NCBI GenBank assembly: GCA_014191195.1
Contig: BJGZ01000001.1
Span: forward strand, 1-64,000
DNA length: 64,000 bases
From: Chlorobiota bacterium
GTDB lineage: Bacteria > Bacteroidota > Ignavibacteria > Kapaibacteriales > UBA961
Reading direction: 5' to 3'
Both the position numbers and the translations under genes were made by a program. Below the pieces are notes generated by a model, which did not search any database, was not told where the DNA came from, and worked only from the letters and a program-made list of their open reading frames with translations. The first letter of the stretch is position 1; each line of letters begins with the position of its first letter. Positions 36,293-45,302 of this stretch are shown piece by piece.

Positions 36293-36712
36293 TTACACTC
36301 CAAATGAACTACCACAACCACATGTTTTGGTAGCATTAGGATTATTAAAAGTAAAACCTTTGCCATTTAAGCCATCACTATAATCCAAAGTAATACCCAT
36401 CAAATAAAACAGGCTTTTTGGGTCGATAAACACTTTTATGCCCTGTGTTTCATATAATCGATCATTATCTTTTGCACTAGCATCAAAGCCTAAAGTATAA
36501 CTCATTCCAGAACAACCACCACCTTTTACGCCTACTCTTAAACCATAATCATCAGGAATATTATTCTGAGACTTGATTTTTCTAACTTCATTAATTGCTT
36601 TTTGAGCTATGCTAATATTGTCTGAATCACTAGCACCAGTAATCCCAATCGGTATAATCTCAACACCTAAATTTTCTTCTTTAGCTGTATTCAGATTCAT
36701 TAAATCTATCAT
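36293..36712 (-). CDS. HesB/IscA-family iron-sulfur cluster carrier
   Basis: 139 residues. The A-type carrier core has the three conserved cysteines: Cys in VKGGGCSGMSY and the CGCG pair near the C-terminus (TCGCGSSFGV). The N-terminal 30 residues are an extra extension relative to the usual 105-residue proteins. It would bind and pass on iron-sulfur clusters, like ErpA or SufA. It is in a unit with superoxide dismutase, which fits a shared role in iron or oxidative stress. Confidence 0.9.
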   Translation of the reverse strand: MIDLMNLNTAKEENLGVEIIPIGITGASDSDNISIAQKAINEVRKIKSQNNIPDDYGLRVGVKGGGCSGMSYTLGFDASAKDNDRLYETQGIKVFIDPKSLFYLMGITLDYSDGLNGKGFTFNNPNATKTCGCGSSFGV

Positions 36713-36852
36713 ATTCTTACCTCTAATAAATCAAAAATTAGTTAGCATTCTATATGTTTATACATGCAACAATGTAAATTTACGAACTTTGCACAAGATG
36801 CAAACATCAAACAGCAAGACATATCATTTTGATAGAGTATATTCTTGATATT

Positions 36853-37701
36853 ATGAAAAAACAATGTAGACTTAAATTATTGATTCTTAGTGTATATCAT
36901 ATTGTCTATGAATTTTTAGATGATATTGCAGCAAGACATTTTTTTTTGATTTCTGCTGGTATTGCTTTTAATGCTTTACTATGCGTATTTCCATTATTAT
37001 TGGTTGCCCTTTTTATTGTAGGAAAACTAATTAACCCTTCTACTTTTTTACCTTCACTTAATATTTTCTTATCAACATTCCTTCCTGCAGGACATAGCGG
37101 TTCAAATATCGCAACCTTAGTAGTACAAGAAATAGAATCATTATTTATGATAAGTAATAATGCAGGATGGATTGGTATTCCTGCTTTATTGTGGACGGCT
37201 TCCGCATTATTATCTTCTTTTAGAAGTGGTATGCAAACAGTATTCGGGATTGGCCTAGATCAATCATTTATTCATGTGAAAATTCAAGATTTAATACGCA
37301 CCATACTCTTTATCATGCTTGTTATTGCAAGTACTTTTTTACATCCTTTTTCTTATGCTTTAGAAGGTTTTTTATTTCCTTATATACCAGACTCGCTTTT
37401 ATTCTCAGGCATATTTGTAAAACTAACTGCTTTTATTTCTCCACCACTTTTATTTCTGTTTATATATATAACTTTACCACCCATAAAACAATCAAAAGCT
37501 ATTATTAGAAACTCTACTTTAATTGCTTGGTTTTTATGGGAATTAGCTCGATTGATTTTTAGCTGGTATATTAATTATACTACTTCTTTAGGTATATTTT
37601 ACGGAACATATGCTGCATTAGTAATACCTGCAATTTGGTTGTATTATACTGCTGTAATAACTTTGTTGTCTGCCGAAATTGCCAAAAGAACAGCTGTATA
37701 A
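36853..37701 (+). CDS. YihY/BrkB-family inner-membrane protein
   Basis: About 282 residues from the ATG at 36853 (an upstream TTG at 36829 is less likely). Six hydrophobic helices span nearly the whole protein. ARHFFLISAGIAFNALLCVFPLLL, split over helix 1, is the typical YihY (UPF0761) signature, and FYGTYAALVIPAIWLYYTAVITLLSAEI closes the core. The family was once called ribonuclease BN in error; its function is unsettled. It ends 76 nt before murF, which has its own promoter-like element. Confidence 0.87.
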   Translation: MKKQCRLKLLILSVYHIVYEFLDDIAARHFFLISAGIAFNALLCVFPLLLVALFIVGKLINPSTFLPSLNIFLSTFLPAGHSGSNIATLVVQEIESLFMISNNAGWIGIPALLWTASALLSSFRSGMQTVFGIGLDQSFIHVKIQDLIRTILFIMLVIASTFLHPFSYALEGFLFPYIPDSLLFSGIFVKLTAFISPPLLFLFIYITLPPIKQSKAIIRNSTLIAWFLWELARLIFSWYINYTTSLGIFYGTYAALVIPAIWLYYTAVITLLSAEIAKRTAV

Positions 37702-37722
37702 ATCTTCTAAAAGTATTTTTTC

Positions 37723-37731
37723 TAATTTTGC
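37723..37731 (+). promoter_or_regulatory. -7 element upstream of murF
   Basis: TAATTTTGC is a full TANNTTTGC match 47 nt before the murF ATG. No clear -33 element at the right spacing. It would drive murF-mraY. Confidence 0.5.
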
Positions 37732-37777
37732 CAATAAGTATAGAAGCATATACTTTAATTAACTCGCCCAGAATAGC

Positions 37778-39205
37778 ATGAAAAATTTAGCACATTTTAC
37801 TACCGAAGAACTTCTCTATATTCTAGAGGATTTTACCAATTTTAGAGTACCTTCTGATTGTGTAGGGATATCGGCTGATACACGTACTTTGCAGCAAGGA
37901 AATTTATATATAGCTATAAGGGGAGAACACTTAGATGGACATACCTTTATTTCTAAAGCTAAAGAATTAGGTGCAAGCGGAGTTATTGTTGATATACATG
38001 GCGCGCATCAGTTTTCCACAGAACTTTCAGATTTTCCACATATAATTGTGGATAACACTTTGCATGCATTAGGAAAACTAGCTCAATTTCATAGAAAAAA
38101 ATATGATATTCATATCATTGCAATAGCAGGTGCTGCCGGAAAAACTTCTACAAAAGATTGTACCGCCTATATACTTAGTAAAAAATATTCAACATTAAAA
38201 ACATATGCTAATTATAATAATCAGATTGGCGTGCCATTAATGTTATTACAATTGGATGATACATATCAAGTAGCAGTAATAGAGATAGGAACAAATGAGC
38301 CAGGCGAAATTGAGGCTTTGTCAGAAATTGTATTACCAACACATGGATTAATAACCAATATTGGTAAAGAACACCTAGAAAAACTAATAGATTTAGATGG
38401 AGTAGAGAAAGAAGAAACCGCTTTGTTTAGACATCTAGACAGACAATCCTGCATTGCATTGATAAATATAGATGATGAAAGATTACAGAAATATATAGGT
38501 AATAAAAAATCACTTACATATTCGATGTATTCTTTAAATTCGGATATATCATGTACTTGGCATATAAATTCTAATGGATATGCTACAATTAGTTTTATAG
38601 TAAATGCCGCTATAACACATAATCAAAATCAGTTTAAGGCATTAATTAATATGCCAGGGAAAGTAGGAGTAATGACGGCAATTGCATCATGTGCTATTGC
38701 ATTTGCATGTGGGATGAATCTTGATGAAATTGCGACTGCATTAAGTGATTATACCCCACCAGAATATCATGGATATGGTAGAATGGCAATGCAAGAGATT
38801 GGCAATATTCAAGTATTAAATGATTCTTATAATGCTAATCCTGCATCGATGAGTATAGCTTTAGAAACGCTTGCGGGTTTTACCGTACAAGGAAAAAAAT
38901 TGGCTGTATTAGGAGATATGCGTGAACTAGGAAATTCATCACTTCAAGAACATATAAAAATACTTCAATTAGCGATAACATTATCTGATTTGTGCATTAT
39001 AACCGGACAAGAAATGTATAAAGCATATACATATTTAGAAGCTCAAGAACCAAGTTTGATATATGCCGAGACATTAGATATATGCACAGACATCATCAAA
39101 AAAGAAGCAAAGAAAGGAGATATAGTTCTTATTAAAGGATCGCGTGGTATACAACTTGAGAATGTACTTATTGCGTGGAAAAATTCATTGATACATTCAA
39201 CATAG
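37778..39205 (+). CDS. murF: UDP-N-acetylmuramoyl-tripeptide--D-alanyl-D-alanine ligase
   Basis: 475 residues of the Mur ligase family. The N-terminal domain has GISADTRTLQQGNLYIAIRGE. The ATP loop is GAAGKTSTKD, the carbamylated-Lys region is IEIGTNEPGEIE, and NDSYNANPASM plus LGDMRELG are specific to MurF. It adds the D-Ala-D-Ala made by Ddl (30255) to the UDP-MurNAc-tripeptide, giving the substrate of MraY, encoded 27 nt downstream. Confidence 0.96.
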   Translation: MKNLAHFTTEELLYILEDFTNFRVPSDCVGISADTRTLQQGNLYIAIRGEHLDGHTFISKAKELGASGVIVDIHGAHQFSTELSDFPHIIVDNTLHALGKLAQFHRKKYDIHIIAIAGAAGKTSTKDCTAYILSKKYSTLKTYANYNNQIGVPLMLLQLDDTYQVAVIEIGTNEPGEIEALSEIVLPTHGLITNIGKEHLEKLIDLDGVEKEETALFRHLDRQSCIALINIDDERLQKYIGNKKSLTYSMYSLNSDISCTWHINSNGYATISFIVNAAITHNQNQFKALINMPGKVGVMTAIASCAIAFACGMNLDEIATALSDYTPPEYHGYGRMAMQEIGNIQVLNDSYNANPASMSIALETLAGFTVQGKKLAVLGDMRELGNSSLQEHIKILQLAITLSDLCIITGQEMYKAYTYLEAQEPSLIYAETLDICTDIIKKEAKKGDIVLIKGSRGIQLENVLIAWKNSLIHST

Positions 39206-39232
39206 AAAAATTAACAAAGTAAAAGGTATTCT

Positions 39233-40363
39233 ATGCTCTATTTCTTTACTGCATGGTTAAGAACCGCATTTGATTTGCCCGGTTTCGGAGTATTTCAATA
39301 TGTAACATTTCGGGCTGCTGCTGCAACTATAACAGCTTTATTGATTTCATTTATCATTGGTCCGATAATCATAAAACTCTTAAAGAAAAAACAAATTGGT
39401 GAGCAAGCAAAACAAGAATTACAAGCAACGGGTAATCATTCTTTAAAGGCAGGTACACCTACAATGGGTGGTTTGATTGTACTTGCAGCAGTATTGATAC
39501 CAACAATATTATGGGCAAATATTCAAAATACTTATGTGCTTTTGATTGTATTAATTACAGTTGGACTAGGCGCAGTAGGATTTTTAGATGATTATCTAAA
39601 AGTAATCAAGAAAATGAAAAAGGGCTTAATTGGAAGATATAAGATAGTTGGACAAGTATTAATAGGATGTATTGTTGGTGGAACAATCTATTGGTATCCA
39701 GAATGGTTTTCAACTTCTTTTCAAGCTGTTAATACAATGACAACGGTGCCATTTGCTAAAAACATTCATTTTGATTTCGGTGTTTTTTATATACCGGCAG
39801 TAATATTTATACTTACCGCAACATCTAATGCAGTAAATCTAACTGATGGGTTAGATGGATTAGCAATAGGAACAGTTGGTATTGCTGCCTTTGCATTGGC
39901 CGTAATTTGCTATGTAAGCGGAAATGCAGTTTTTGCACAATATTTAAATATCGTTCATTTACGAGGTGCAGATGAATTAACTATTTACTGTGCAGCGCTG
40001 GTTGGTGCATCATTAGGATTTCTTTGGTTTAATTCTCATCCAGCTCAAATTTTTATGGGTGATACGGGGTCTTTAGCTTTAGGAGGAGCCTTAGGAGGTT
40101 TATGTGTTTTAATAAAGAAAGAATTTCTCTTGCCAATTTTAGGTGGAATCTTTTTTGCTGAAACATTATCTGTGATTGTACAAGTTGGATATTTTAAATA
40201 CACAAAAAAGAAAACAGGAGAAGGAATAAGGCTTTTAAAGATGTCTCCATTACATCATCATTATGAGAAATTAGGACTTCATGAATCTAAAATTGTAACA
40301 AGATTTTATATCATAGCTATTTTGCTTGCAATTATTACAATGGCAACATTCAAAGTAAGATAA
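39233..40363 (+). CDS. mraY: Phospho-N-acetylmuramoyl-pentapeptide-transferase
   Basis: 376 residues with about ten transmembrane helices. Motifs are AGTPTMGG (helix 1-2 loop), VGFLDDYLK with the catalytic Asp pair, NLTDGLDGLA, GDTGSLALGG and SPLHHHYEKLG. The enzyme transfers the phospho-MurNAc-pentapeptide to undecaprenyl phosphate, giving lipid I at the inner membrane. murF-mraY is a conserved pair. The rest of the usual division cell-wall cluster (murD, ftsW, murG, ftsQAZ) is not here. Confidence 0.97.
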   Translation: MLYFFTAWLRTAFDLPGFGVFQYVTFRAAAATITALLISFIIGPIIIKLLKKKQIGEQAKQELQATGNHSLKAGTPTMGGLIVLAAVLIPTILWANIQNTYVLLIVLITVGLGAVGFLDDYLKVIKKMKKGLIGRYKIVGQVLIGCIVGGTIYWYPEWFSTSFQAVNTMTTVPFAKNIHFDFGVFYIPAVIFILTATSNAVNLTDGLDGLAIGTVGIAAFALAVICYVSGNAVFAQYLNIVHLRGADELTIYCAALVGASLGFLWFNSHPAQIFMGDTGSLALGGALGGLCVLIKKEFLLPILGGIFFAETLSVIVQVGYFKYTKKKTGEGIRLLKMSPLHHHYEKLGLHESKIVTRFYIIAILLAIITMATFKVR

Positions 40364-40429
40364 TCAGGAAATATCAAATAGTATTTCTATGTTACGATTT
40401 GATTACAACAGTATCATACTGTAATGCTT

Positions 40430-40438
40430 TACTTTTGC
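40430..40438 (+). promoter_or_regulatory. -7 element upstream of the PhoB-like regulator
   Basis: TACTTTTGC is a full TANNTTTGC match 40 nt before the ATG. A TTTG at 40398 is too far upstream (28 nt) to be a convincing -33. Confidence 0.45.
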
Positions 40439-40477
40439 ATAGCTAATGCTTCACAATCTGTTTGAAAAGAGAAAACT

Positions 40478-41182
40478 ATGAATAAGCGCATTCTGGTGGT
40501 AGACGATGAGCAGGATATTGTAGACTTAATAAGTTATAATCTTCGAAAAGAAGGTTATTCCGTATTTACAGCTACAGATGGTGAAACAGCTTTGTCTTTG
40601 GCAGCAGAGCAAAAACCCGATTTGGTTATATTAGATATCATGATGCCAGGCTATGATGGGTTTGAAATATGCCGATTATTACGTCAAATTCCAGCAACCG
40701 CAGCAGCTTCAATAATATTTTTAACCGCAAAAACTGGTGAAATAGATCAAATTCTTGGTTTAGAATTAGGTGCAGATGATTATATACAAAAACCAGTAAG
40801 CCCCAGAGTTTTAGTAGCAAGAATAAAAACTATTTTACGTAGATCAGCAGAAAAAATAAGGACAGAAACAATTGCTGCACCAGAGATACTAAGGATTGAT
40901 ACCTTAGAAATTAACCGTCAGAATTATACAGTTAAAATAGATAGTGATGAAAGTTTCTTTCCAAAAAAAGAATTTGAATTATTAGCGTTTTTGGCTTCAA
41001 ATAGAGGAAAAGTGTTTCCAAGAGAAATTTTATTGCGTAGGATATGGGGAGAAAGTGTATATGTTGTTGATAGAACTGTTGATGTTCATATTTCTAAAAT
41101 CAGGGAAAAATTAGGAAAATATGGAGCATTAATCGAAACCGTAAAAGGGGTTGGTTATCGATTTAAAGAAACAGGATTATGA
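40478..41182 (+). CDS. PhoB-like OmpR-family response regulator
   Basis: 234 residues. The receiver has DDEQD, phosphoacceptor Asp53 in LDIMMPGYDGFE, Thr in FLTAKTG and Lys in YIQKPVSPR. The DNA-binding winged helix (about 135-230) contains FPKKEFELLAFLASNRGKVFPRE, split by strands, and ends GVGYRFKE. This sequence style is that of PhoB/PhoP regulators partnered by PhoR-like kinases. No kinase is adjacent; the short kinase at 25185 is a plausible partner by family only. Confidence 0.92.
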   Translation: MNKRILVVDDEQDIVDLISYNLRKEGYSVFTATDGETALSLAAEQKPDLVILDIMMPGYDGFEICRLLRQIPATAAASIIFLTAKTGEIDQILGLELGADDYIQKPVSPRVLVARIKTILRRSAEKIRTETIAAPEILRIDTLEINRQNYTVKIDSDESFFPKKEFELLAFLASNRGKVFPREILLRRIWGESVYVVDRTVDVHISKIREKLGKYGALIETVKGVGYRFKETGL

Positions 41183-41318
41183 TTTTTTTGATAGTTAATT
41201 ACACTATGCAATAAATTATCTTCGTCATAGCTAACAATTACTTGGTATTTAGCTATTACTGCCATATACTTTTTTAATATTAGATGATTCAGATAGCTGA
41301 ACATATAGTATTATGGCG

Positions 41319-41327
41319 TAAATTTGC
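41319..41327 (+). promoter_or_regulatory. -7 element upstream of the CtpA protease operon
   Basis: TAAATTTGC, a full TANNTTTGC match 34 nt before the ATG at 41361. No -33 TTG/TTTG is seen at 19-20 nt. It would drive ctpA, the DUF3108 gene and perhaps the VWA-OmpA gene. Confidence 0.5.
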
Positions 41328-41360
41328 ACAGTACTTATCCCCTTTTATTTAGCATACCAT

Positions 41361-42974
41361 ATGAAATTTACCAAAGCATTATTAATAGGTGCTTCTGTAG
41401 GTGCGGGTATTTTTTTAGGCTCTTTGTCTAGACCTGCAATATCAAGCGATAATATATATGAACAAGTTAAAAAGTTCAATGATGTATTAAATCGTGCTAA
41501 CTCTATGTATGTAGAAAATGTAGATGCACAAAAATTAACAGAAGCAGCAATCAAGGGAATGTTGAATGAATTAGACCCTCATTCGGTATATATTCCAGCC
41601 TCTCAGATGAAAAAAGTAACAGAAGATTTTCAGGGAAGTTTCGAGGGAATTGGAGTAGAGTTTGATATTGTAAAGGATACAATTACAATAGTAACTCCTA
41701 TAAGTGGTGGCCCGAGTGAAGCTTTAGGAATACAATCTGGTGATAAAATTGTTAAGATTGATGATACCTTAGCAATAGGCTTAACACGTGAAGATGTACC
41801 CAAAAAATTACGAGGTCCAAAAGGTACTCATGTAAAGATAAGTGTTAAAAGAGGTCCAGAATCTAAATTAATAGATTATGATATAATTCGTGATAAAATT
41901 CCAATTTATACTGTAGACGCAAGTTTTATAATTGATAAAACTGATATTGGATTGATTTCAATTAATCGATTTGCAGCTACAACACATACCGAATTTGTAG
42001 AAGCCGCCCGAAAACTTAAAGCAGAAGGTATGAAAAAACTTATACTAGATTTAAGGAATAATCCAGGTGGCTATCTTGATCAGGCATTTAAATTAGCAGA
42101 TGAATTCTTAACTGGTGGACAAAAAATAGTATATACTAAAGGTCGTAAACCAGAAGTAGATGAAGACTATTTTTCCAGTGATGGTGGTGAATTTGAAAAT
42201 ATTCCTCTTATCGTAATGGTAAATGGAGGTTCTGCATCTGCAAGTGAAATTGTTTCTGGAGCAGTACAAGACTTAGATCGTGGTTTAATAGTGGGAGAGA
42301 CATCATTTGGTAAAGGCCTTGTTCAACAACAATACCCTTTGTCCGATGGCTCAGCATTCAGATTAACAATATCACGTTATTTTACACCATCTGGACGTTT
42401 GATACAAAGACCATATAATGATAAAGATAAATACTACAAAGGCGAAGGGAGAGAGGATGTAGAAGAAGGAGATAATATTCTACATTCTGCAGATAAAGGA
42501 AAAAAAGTAGATTCGCTTCGTCCAGTATTTAAAACTGTAAGTGGCAGAATAGTATACGGAGGTGGAGGAATTATACCAGATTATGTGGTAAAACCAGATA
42601 CAATAACTCCATTAAGTGTTGCAATTCGTAGGAAAAATCTTTTTTGGGAATTCACCGATAGCTATTTACGAGGTGATGGTGCCCAACTTCGTAATAAGTA
42701 TAAAGAAGATTTCAAAATGTACCGTAAATCGTTTTCTACAAATGATGAAATCATGGATTCTTTTAAAAAGCTAGCTGAATCAAAAGAAATCGTGTGGAAT
42801 GATGTGAATTATAAAAAAGATGAAGAATATATTAGAAGTATGATTAAAGCAACGATTGCCAGATCATTATATGGAAATTTAGGCTTCTTTCCAATTGCTT
42901 ATCAAGATGATAAACAAATAAATAAAGCCATGCTTCTATTTCCAGAAGCTTCTAAAATTGCCAAATTGAAATAA
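41361..42974 (+). CDS. ctpA: S41 C-terminal processing peptidase (CtpA/Prc-like)
   Basis: 537 residues. An N-terminal signal or anchor segment (about 5-25) precedes the conserved LNELDPHSVYIP region and a PDZ domain (about 85-170, starting FEGIGVEF). The peptidase core has LDLRNNPGG, the nucleophile Ser in NGGSASASEIVSGA and the base Lys in GETSFGKGLVQQ. About 150 residues of C-terminal extension follow. It should trim or degrade envelope proteins in the periplasm from their C-termini. The DUF3108 gene starts 27 nt downstream. Confidence 0.93.
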   Translation: MKFTKALLIGASVGAGIFLGSLSRPAISSDNIYEQVKKFNDVLNRANSMYVENVDAQKLTEAAIKGMLNELDPHSVYIPASQMKKVTEDFQGSFEGIGVEFDIVKDTITIVTPISGGPSEALGIQSGDKIVKIDDTLAIGLTREDVPKKLRGPKGTHVKISVKRGPESKLIDYDIIRDKIPIYTVDASFIIDKTDIGLISINRFAATTHTEFVEAARKLKAEGMKKLILDLRNNPGGYLDQAFKLADEFLTGGQKIVYTKGRKPEVDEDYFSSDGGEFENIPLIVMVNGGSASASEIVSGAVQDLDRGLIVGETSFGKGLVQQQYPLSDGSAFRLTISRYFTPSGRLIQRPYNDKDKYYKGEGREDVEEGDNILHSADKGKKVDSLRPVFKTVSGRIVYGGGGIIPDYVVKPDTITPLSVAIRRKNLFWEFTDSYLRGDGAQLRNKYKEDFKMYRKSFSTNDEIMDSFKKLAESKEIVWNDVNYKKDEEYIRSMIKATIARSLYGNLGFFPIAYQDDKQINKAMLLFPEASKIAKLK

Positions 42975-43001
42975 GTATTATCCATTTTTGAAATATTAAA
43001 T

Positions 43002-43796
43002 ATGAATTCAATCCTTAAAGGGATATTAGTAATGTGTAGCACATTCCTAGTGATGTTTGTAGATACTAGTACTTTGTATTCACAAGTGATTATGCCCGGA
43101 GAAGAATTGTTGTATGAAGTATCTTATATGGGAATTACACTTGGTTCTATCAAAGTAGTTACATTAAAAAATGAAATATTTGATGGAAAGAATGTTTATC
43201 ATAGCAAGATATACATAGATTCACGTAAAGGTATACCTTTTATAGACTTACATTCTATTTATGAAAGTTGGATAGACCAATCAATAACATTCTCTCATAA
43301 TTTTACAGCCAATACAAAAGAATCTGATGGAACATGGACTTATGATAAATATAAGTTTGATTATCCCAATCAAATATTAACTTTGGAAAAATATAAAAAA
43401 GAAAAACTTGCCGAAAAAAGAGTGTTCTCTACTTCAAAAAAATGGAATGACGGAACTAGTTTATATTTCCTATCTAGACAGCTTCTCAAATCAAAAAAAT
43501 CTATTAAAGTTCCTACAGTAATTATGGATGATACTGTATCTACTTCAATAAATTTTTTGGCAAAAGAAGAAAATATTGAGATAAAAGCATCTTCTTATCC
43601 AATTAAAAGCCTGTATTTTAATGGAACTGCTAATTGGACAGGGCTTTATGGTCTAACAGGAAAATTCGAGGGTTGGTTTAGTGATGATGAGGCAAGAATT
43701 CCAGTAAAAGCTAAGATGAAACTATATGTAGGAAATGCAGATATCGAATTAGTTAAATGGAGCCGAGGAAATTGGCAGCCTCCAAAAGCTGATTAA
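43002..43796 (+). CDS. DUF3108-domain exported protein
   Basis: 264 residues with a signal peptide (about 1-29, ending TLYSQ). The mature part starts MPGEELLYEVSYMGITLGSIKV, the typical opening of DUF3108 proteins, a predicted periplasmic beta-barrel-like domain. Near the end, ARIPVKAKMKLYVGNADIEL is also family-typical. The function is unknown. The stop overlaps the ATG of the next gene (TAATG) and the protease gene lies 27 nt upstream, suggesting an envelope operon. Confidence 0.85.
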   Translation: MNSILKGILVMCSTFLVMFVDTSTLYSQVIMPGEELLYEVSYMGITLGSIKVVTLKNEIFDGKNVYHSKIYIDSRKGIPFIDLHSIYESWIDQSITFSHNFTANTKESDGTWTYDKYKFDYPNQILTLEKYKKEKLAEKRVFSTSKKWNDGTSLYFLSRQLLKSKKSIKVPTVIMDDTVSTSINFLAKEENIEIKASSYPIKSLYFNGTANWTGLYGLTGKFEGWFSDDEARIPVKAKMKLYVGNADIELVKWSRGNWQPPKAD

Positions 43797-45286
43797 TGTT
43801 TACATTATTTCAAGTATACATGAAAGATTTATGTTCACATACATCGAATATAAGGGCAGGATCTCTTTTTAAAGATTCTGCCCTTTTATATACTATGATA
43901 GCGATATTATTCAGCTGTGTTTTTTTATTACAATCTTGTGGTACTTCTCGTTCGGCAGCATCATTAAGTAGCCTAGATTTACAAAGTGAAGTCACAGACT
44001 CTACCCGACCTTCATTGCTTCTTACGGGTACCAAACCGATAGAAAAAGCAGATATTTCTACGCTGGCCATGGAAATAACAAGAATTGAAACCAATTCTTA
44101 TCCTAAAGAAATTAGATTGTTTGCAAAAATATATGATTCAACAGGTAATTATATAACAAACTTAGCTCCTCCTTATCGAAAAGACATGAAATATTGGGGT
44201 GCAATAAAAGAGAAATTAGGTAGACAGAAAGTAATTATAGATAGCTTTACTGTAAGAGAATATGGGGATGCAGATTCTATACCATATGCAATCATGCTGA
44301 GTGTAGATTTTAGCGGCTCTATGAATGGAATAATGGATGCGATATCTATGGGGACAGAGCTTTTTGTAAATATGAAACAACCACAAGATAGAATTGGTAT
44401 TTCTACATTTAGTAAAGATTATATTCTTAAAGTTCCAATGTGGCGTGATAAAGAGATAATCTTGAATAAATTTAAATCTACCTTTTTACAAGGACAAGGC
44501 TATTATTCTGCTTTATATGATGCAATTCTGAAATCTATGGAACAGTTTACCTCAGAATTACCAGATACAGTTCCAAGAGTGTTGGTGGTATTTTCAGATG
44601 GTGAAGATAATTATTCAAAAACCAAATTGAAGCAAATCCTAGACTCAGCAAAATCTAATAATATCCATATTTTTACTATTGGATTTGGCTATCCTAATGA
44701 TGAAATTTTATCAATTATTGCTAAATATTCTGGCGGTAAATATTATAAAGCACGTACAAAAAAAGAATTAATGGATGTGTTTTTAGATATTTATCGTAGC
44801 CTTCGAAATTTTTATAAAATTAGTTATAAGGCTCCTGAGTATTATGGATTGCATAAAGTTAACATATCCTTAATTCCTGAAAATGACACTATCGTTGCCG
44901 ATGGAGAATATGATACAGCACCTTTAGGCCCTGGTTTTGACGTATCAGACAATTTTAAATACCCAATTCAATTTGATTATAATTCTGCGATAGTTAGAGA
45001 TGAATCTTTAAGAAGGATTGATGAATTGGTAGAATTGATGGAAAGATATCCCAAGTTAAGACTCGAAATTCAGGGTCATACAGATAATATTGGTGGCGAA
45101 GAATTTAATCAGCGTTTAAGCGATGCTAGGTCTAATGTAGTTATGACAGAGATGCTTAAAAGAGGTATAGAATCTAAAAGATTAAGAGCTCGTGGTTTTG
45201 GTATGACGCAACCTTTGGCTCCAAATGATTCCGAAATGAATCGTGCATTAAATAGAAGAACTCAATTTATTGTGCTTGCTAAATAA
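43796..45286 (+). CDS. VWA-OmpA fusion lipoprotein
   Basis: Up to 496 residues. A lipobox ends at LLQSC (Cys48 from the first ATG). A von Willebrand factor A domain follows (about 155-340), with MIDAS DFSGSMNG and VVFSDGEDN. A C-terminal OmpA-like peptidoglycan-binding domain (about 390-496) has LEIQGHTDNIGG, SDARSNVV and NRRTQFIV. It probably tethers the outer membrane to peptidoglycan and carries a metal-dependent interaction domain. The start is uncertain: ATG 43796 overlaps the previous stop, ATG 43820 or 43895 are alternatives, and a terminator-like hairpin (43852-43885) lies before the third. Confidence 0.86.
   Translation: MFTLFQVYMKDLCSHTSNIRAGSLFKDSALLYTMIAILFSCVFLLQSCGTSRSAASLSSLDLQSEVTDSTRPSLLLTGTKPIEKADISTLAMEITRIETNSYPKEIRLFAKIYDSTGNYITNLAPPYRKDMKYWGAIKEKLGRQKVIIDSFTVREYGDADSIPYAIMLSVDFSGSMNGIMDAISMGTELFVNMKQPQDRIGISTFSKDYILKVPMWRDKEIILNKFKSTFLQGQGYYSALYDAILKSMEQFTSELPDTVPRVLVVFSDGEDNYSKTKLKQILDSAKSNNIHIFTIGFGYPNDEILSIIAKYSGGKYYKARTKKELMDVFLDIYRSLRNFYKISYKAPEYYGLHKVNISLIPENDTIVADGEYDTAPLGPGFDVSDNFKYPIQFDYNSAIVRDESLRRIDELVELMERYPKLRLEIQGHTDNIGGEEFNQRLSDARSNVVMTEMLKRGIESKRLRARGFGMTQPLAPNDSEMNRALNRRTQFIVLAK
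43852..43889 (+). terminator. Terminator-like hairpin at the 5' end of the VWA-OmpA gene
   Basis: AAGGGCAG (43852-43859) pairs with CTGCCCTT (43878-43885). The stem continues inward through GATCT/AGATT with one wobble, giving 13 bp, and the 3' arm ends in TTTTATA. It resembles an intrinsic terminator, and if so it ends the ctpA-DUF3108 transcript. It lies inside the VWA-OmpA frame if the first ATG is used, but just 5 nt before ATG 43895. Confidence 0.6.
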
Positions 45287-45302
45287 AGTAGATATACAAA
45301 GT

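Noticed and set aside
38010-38055. Cluster of DnaA-box-like sites (TTTTCCACA twice, TGTGGATAA once)
   Set aside because: They lie inside the murF coding region in codons that fit the family; AT-rich sequence makes such matches common.
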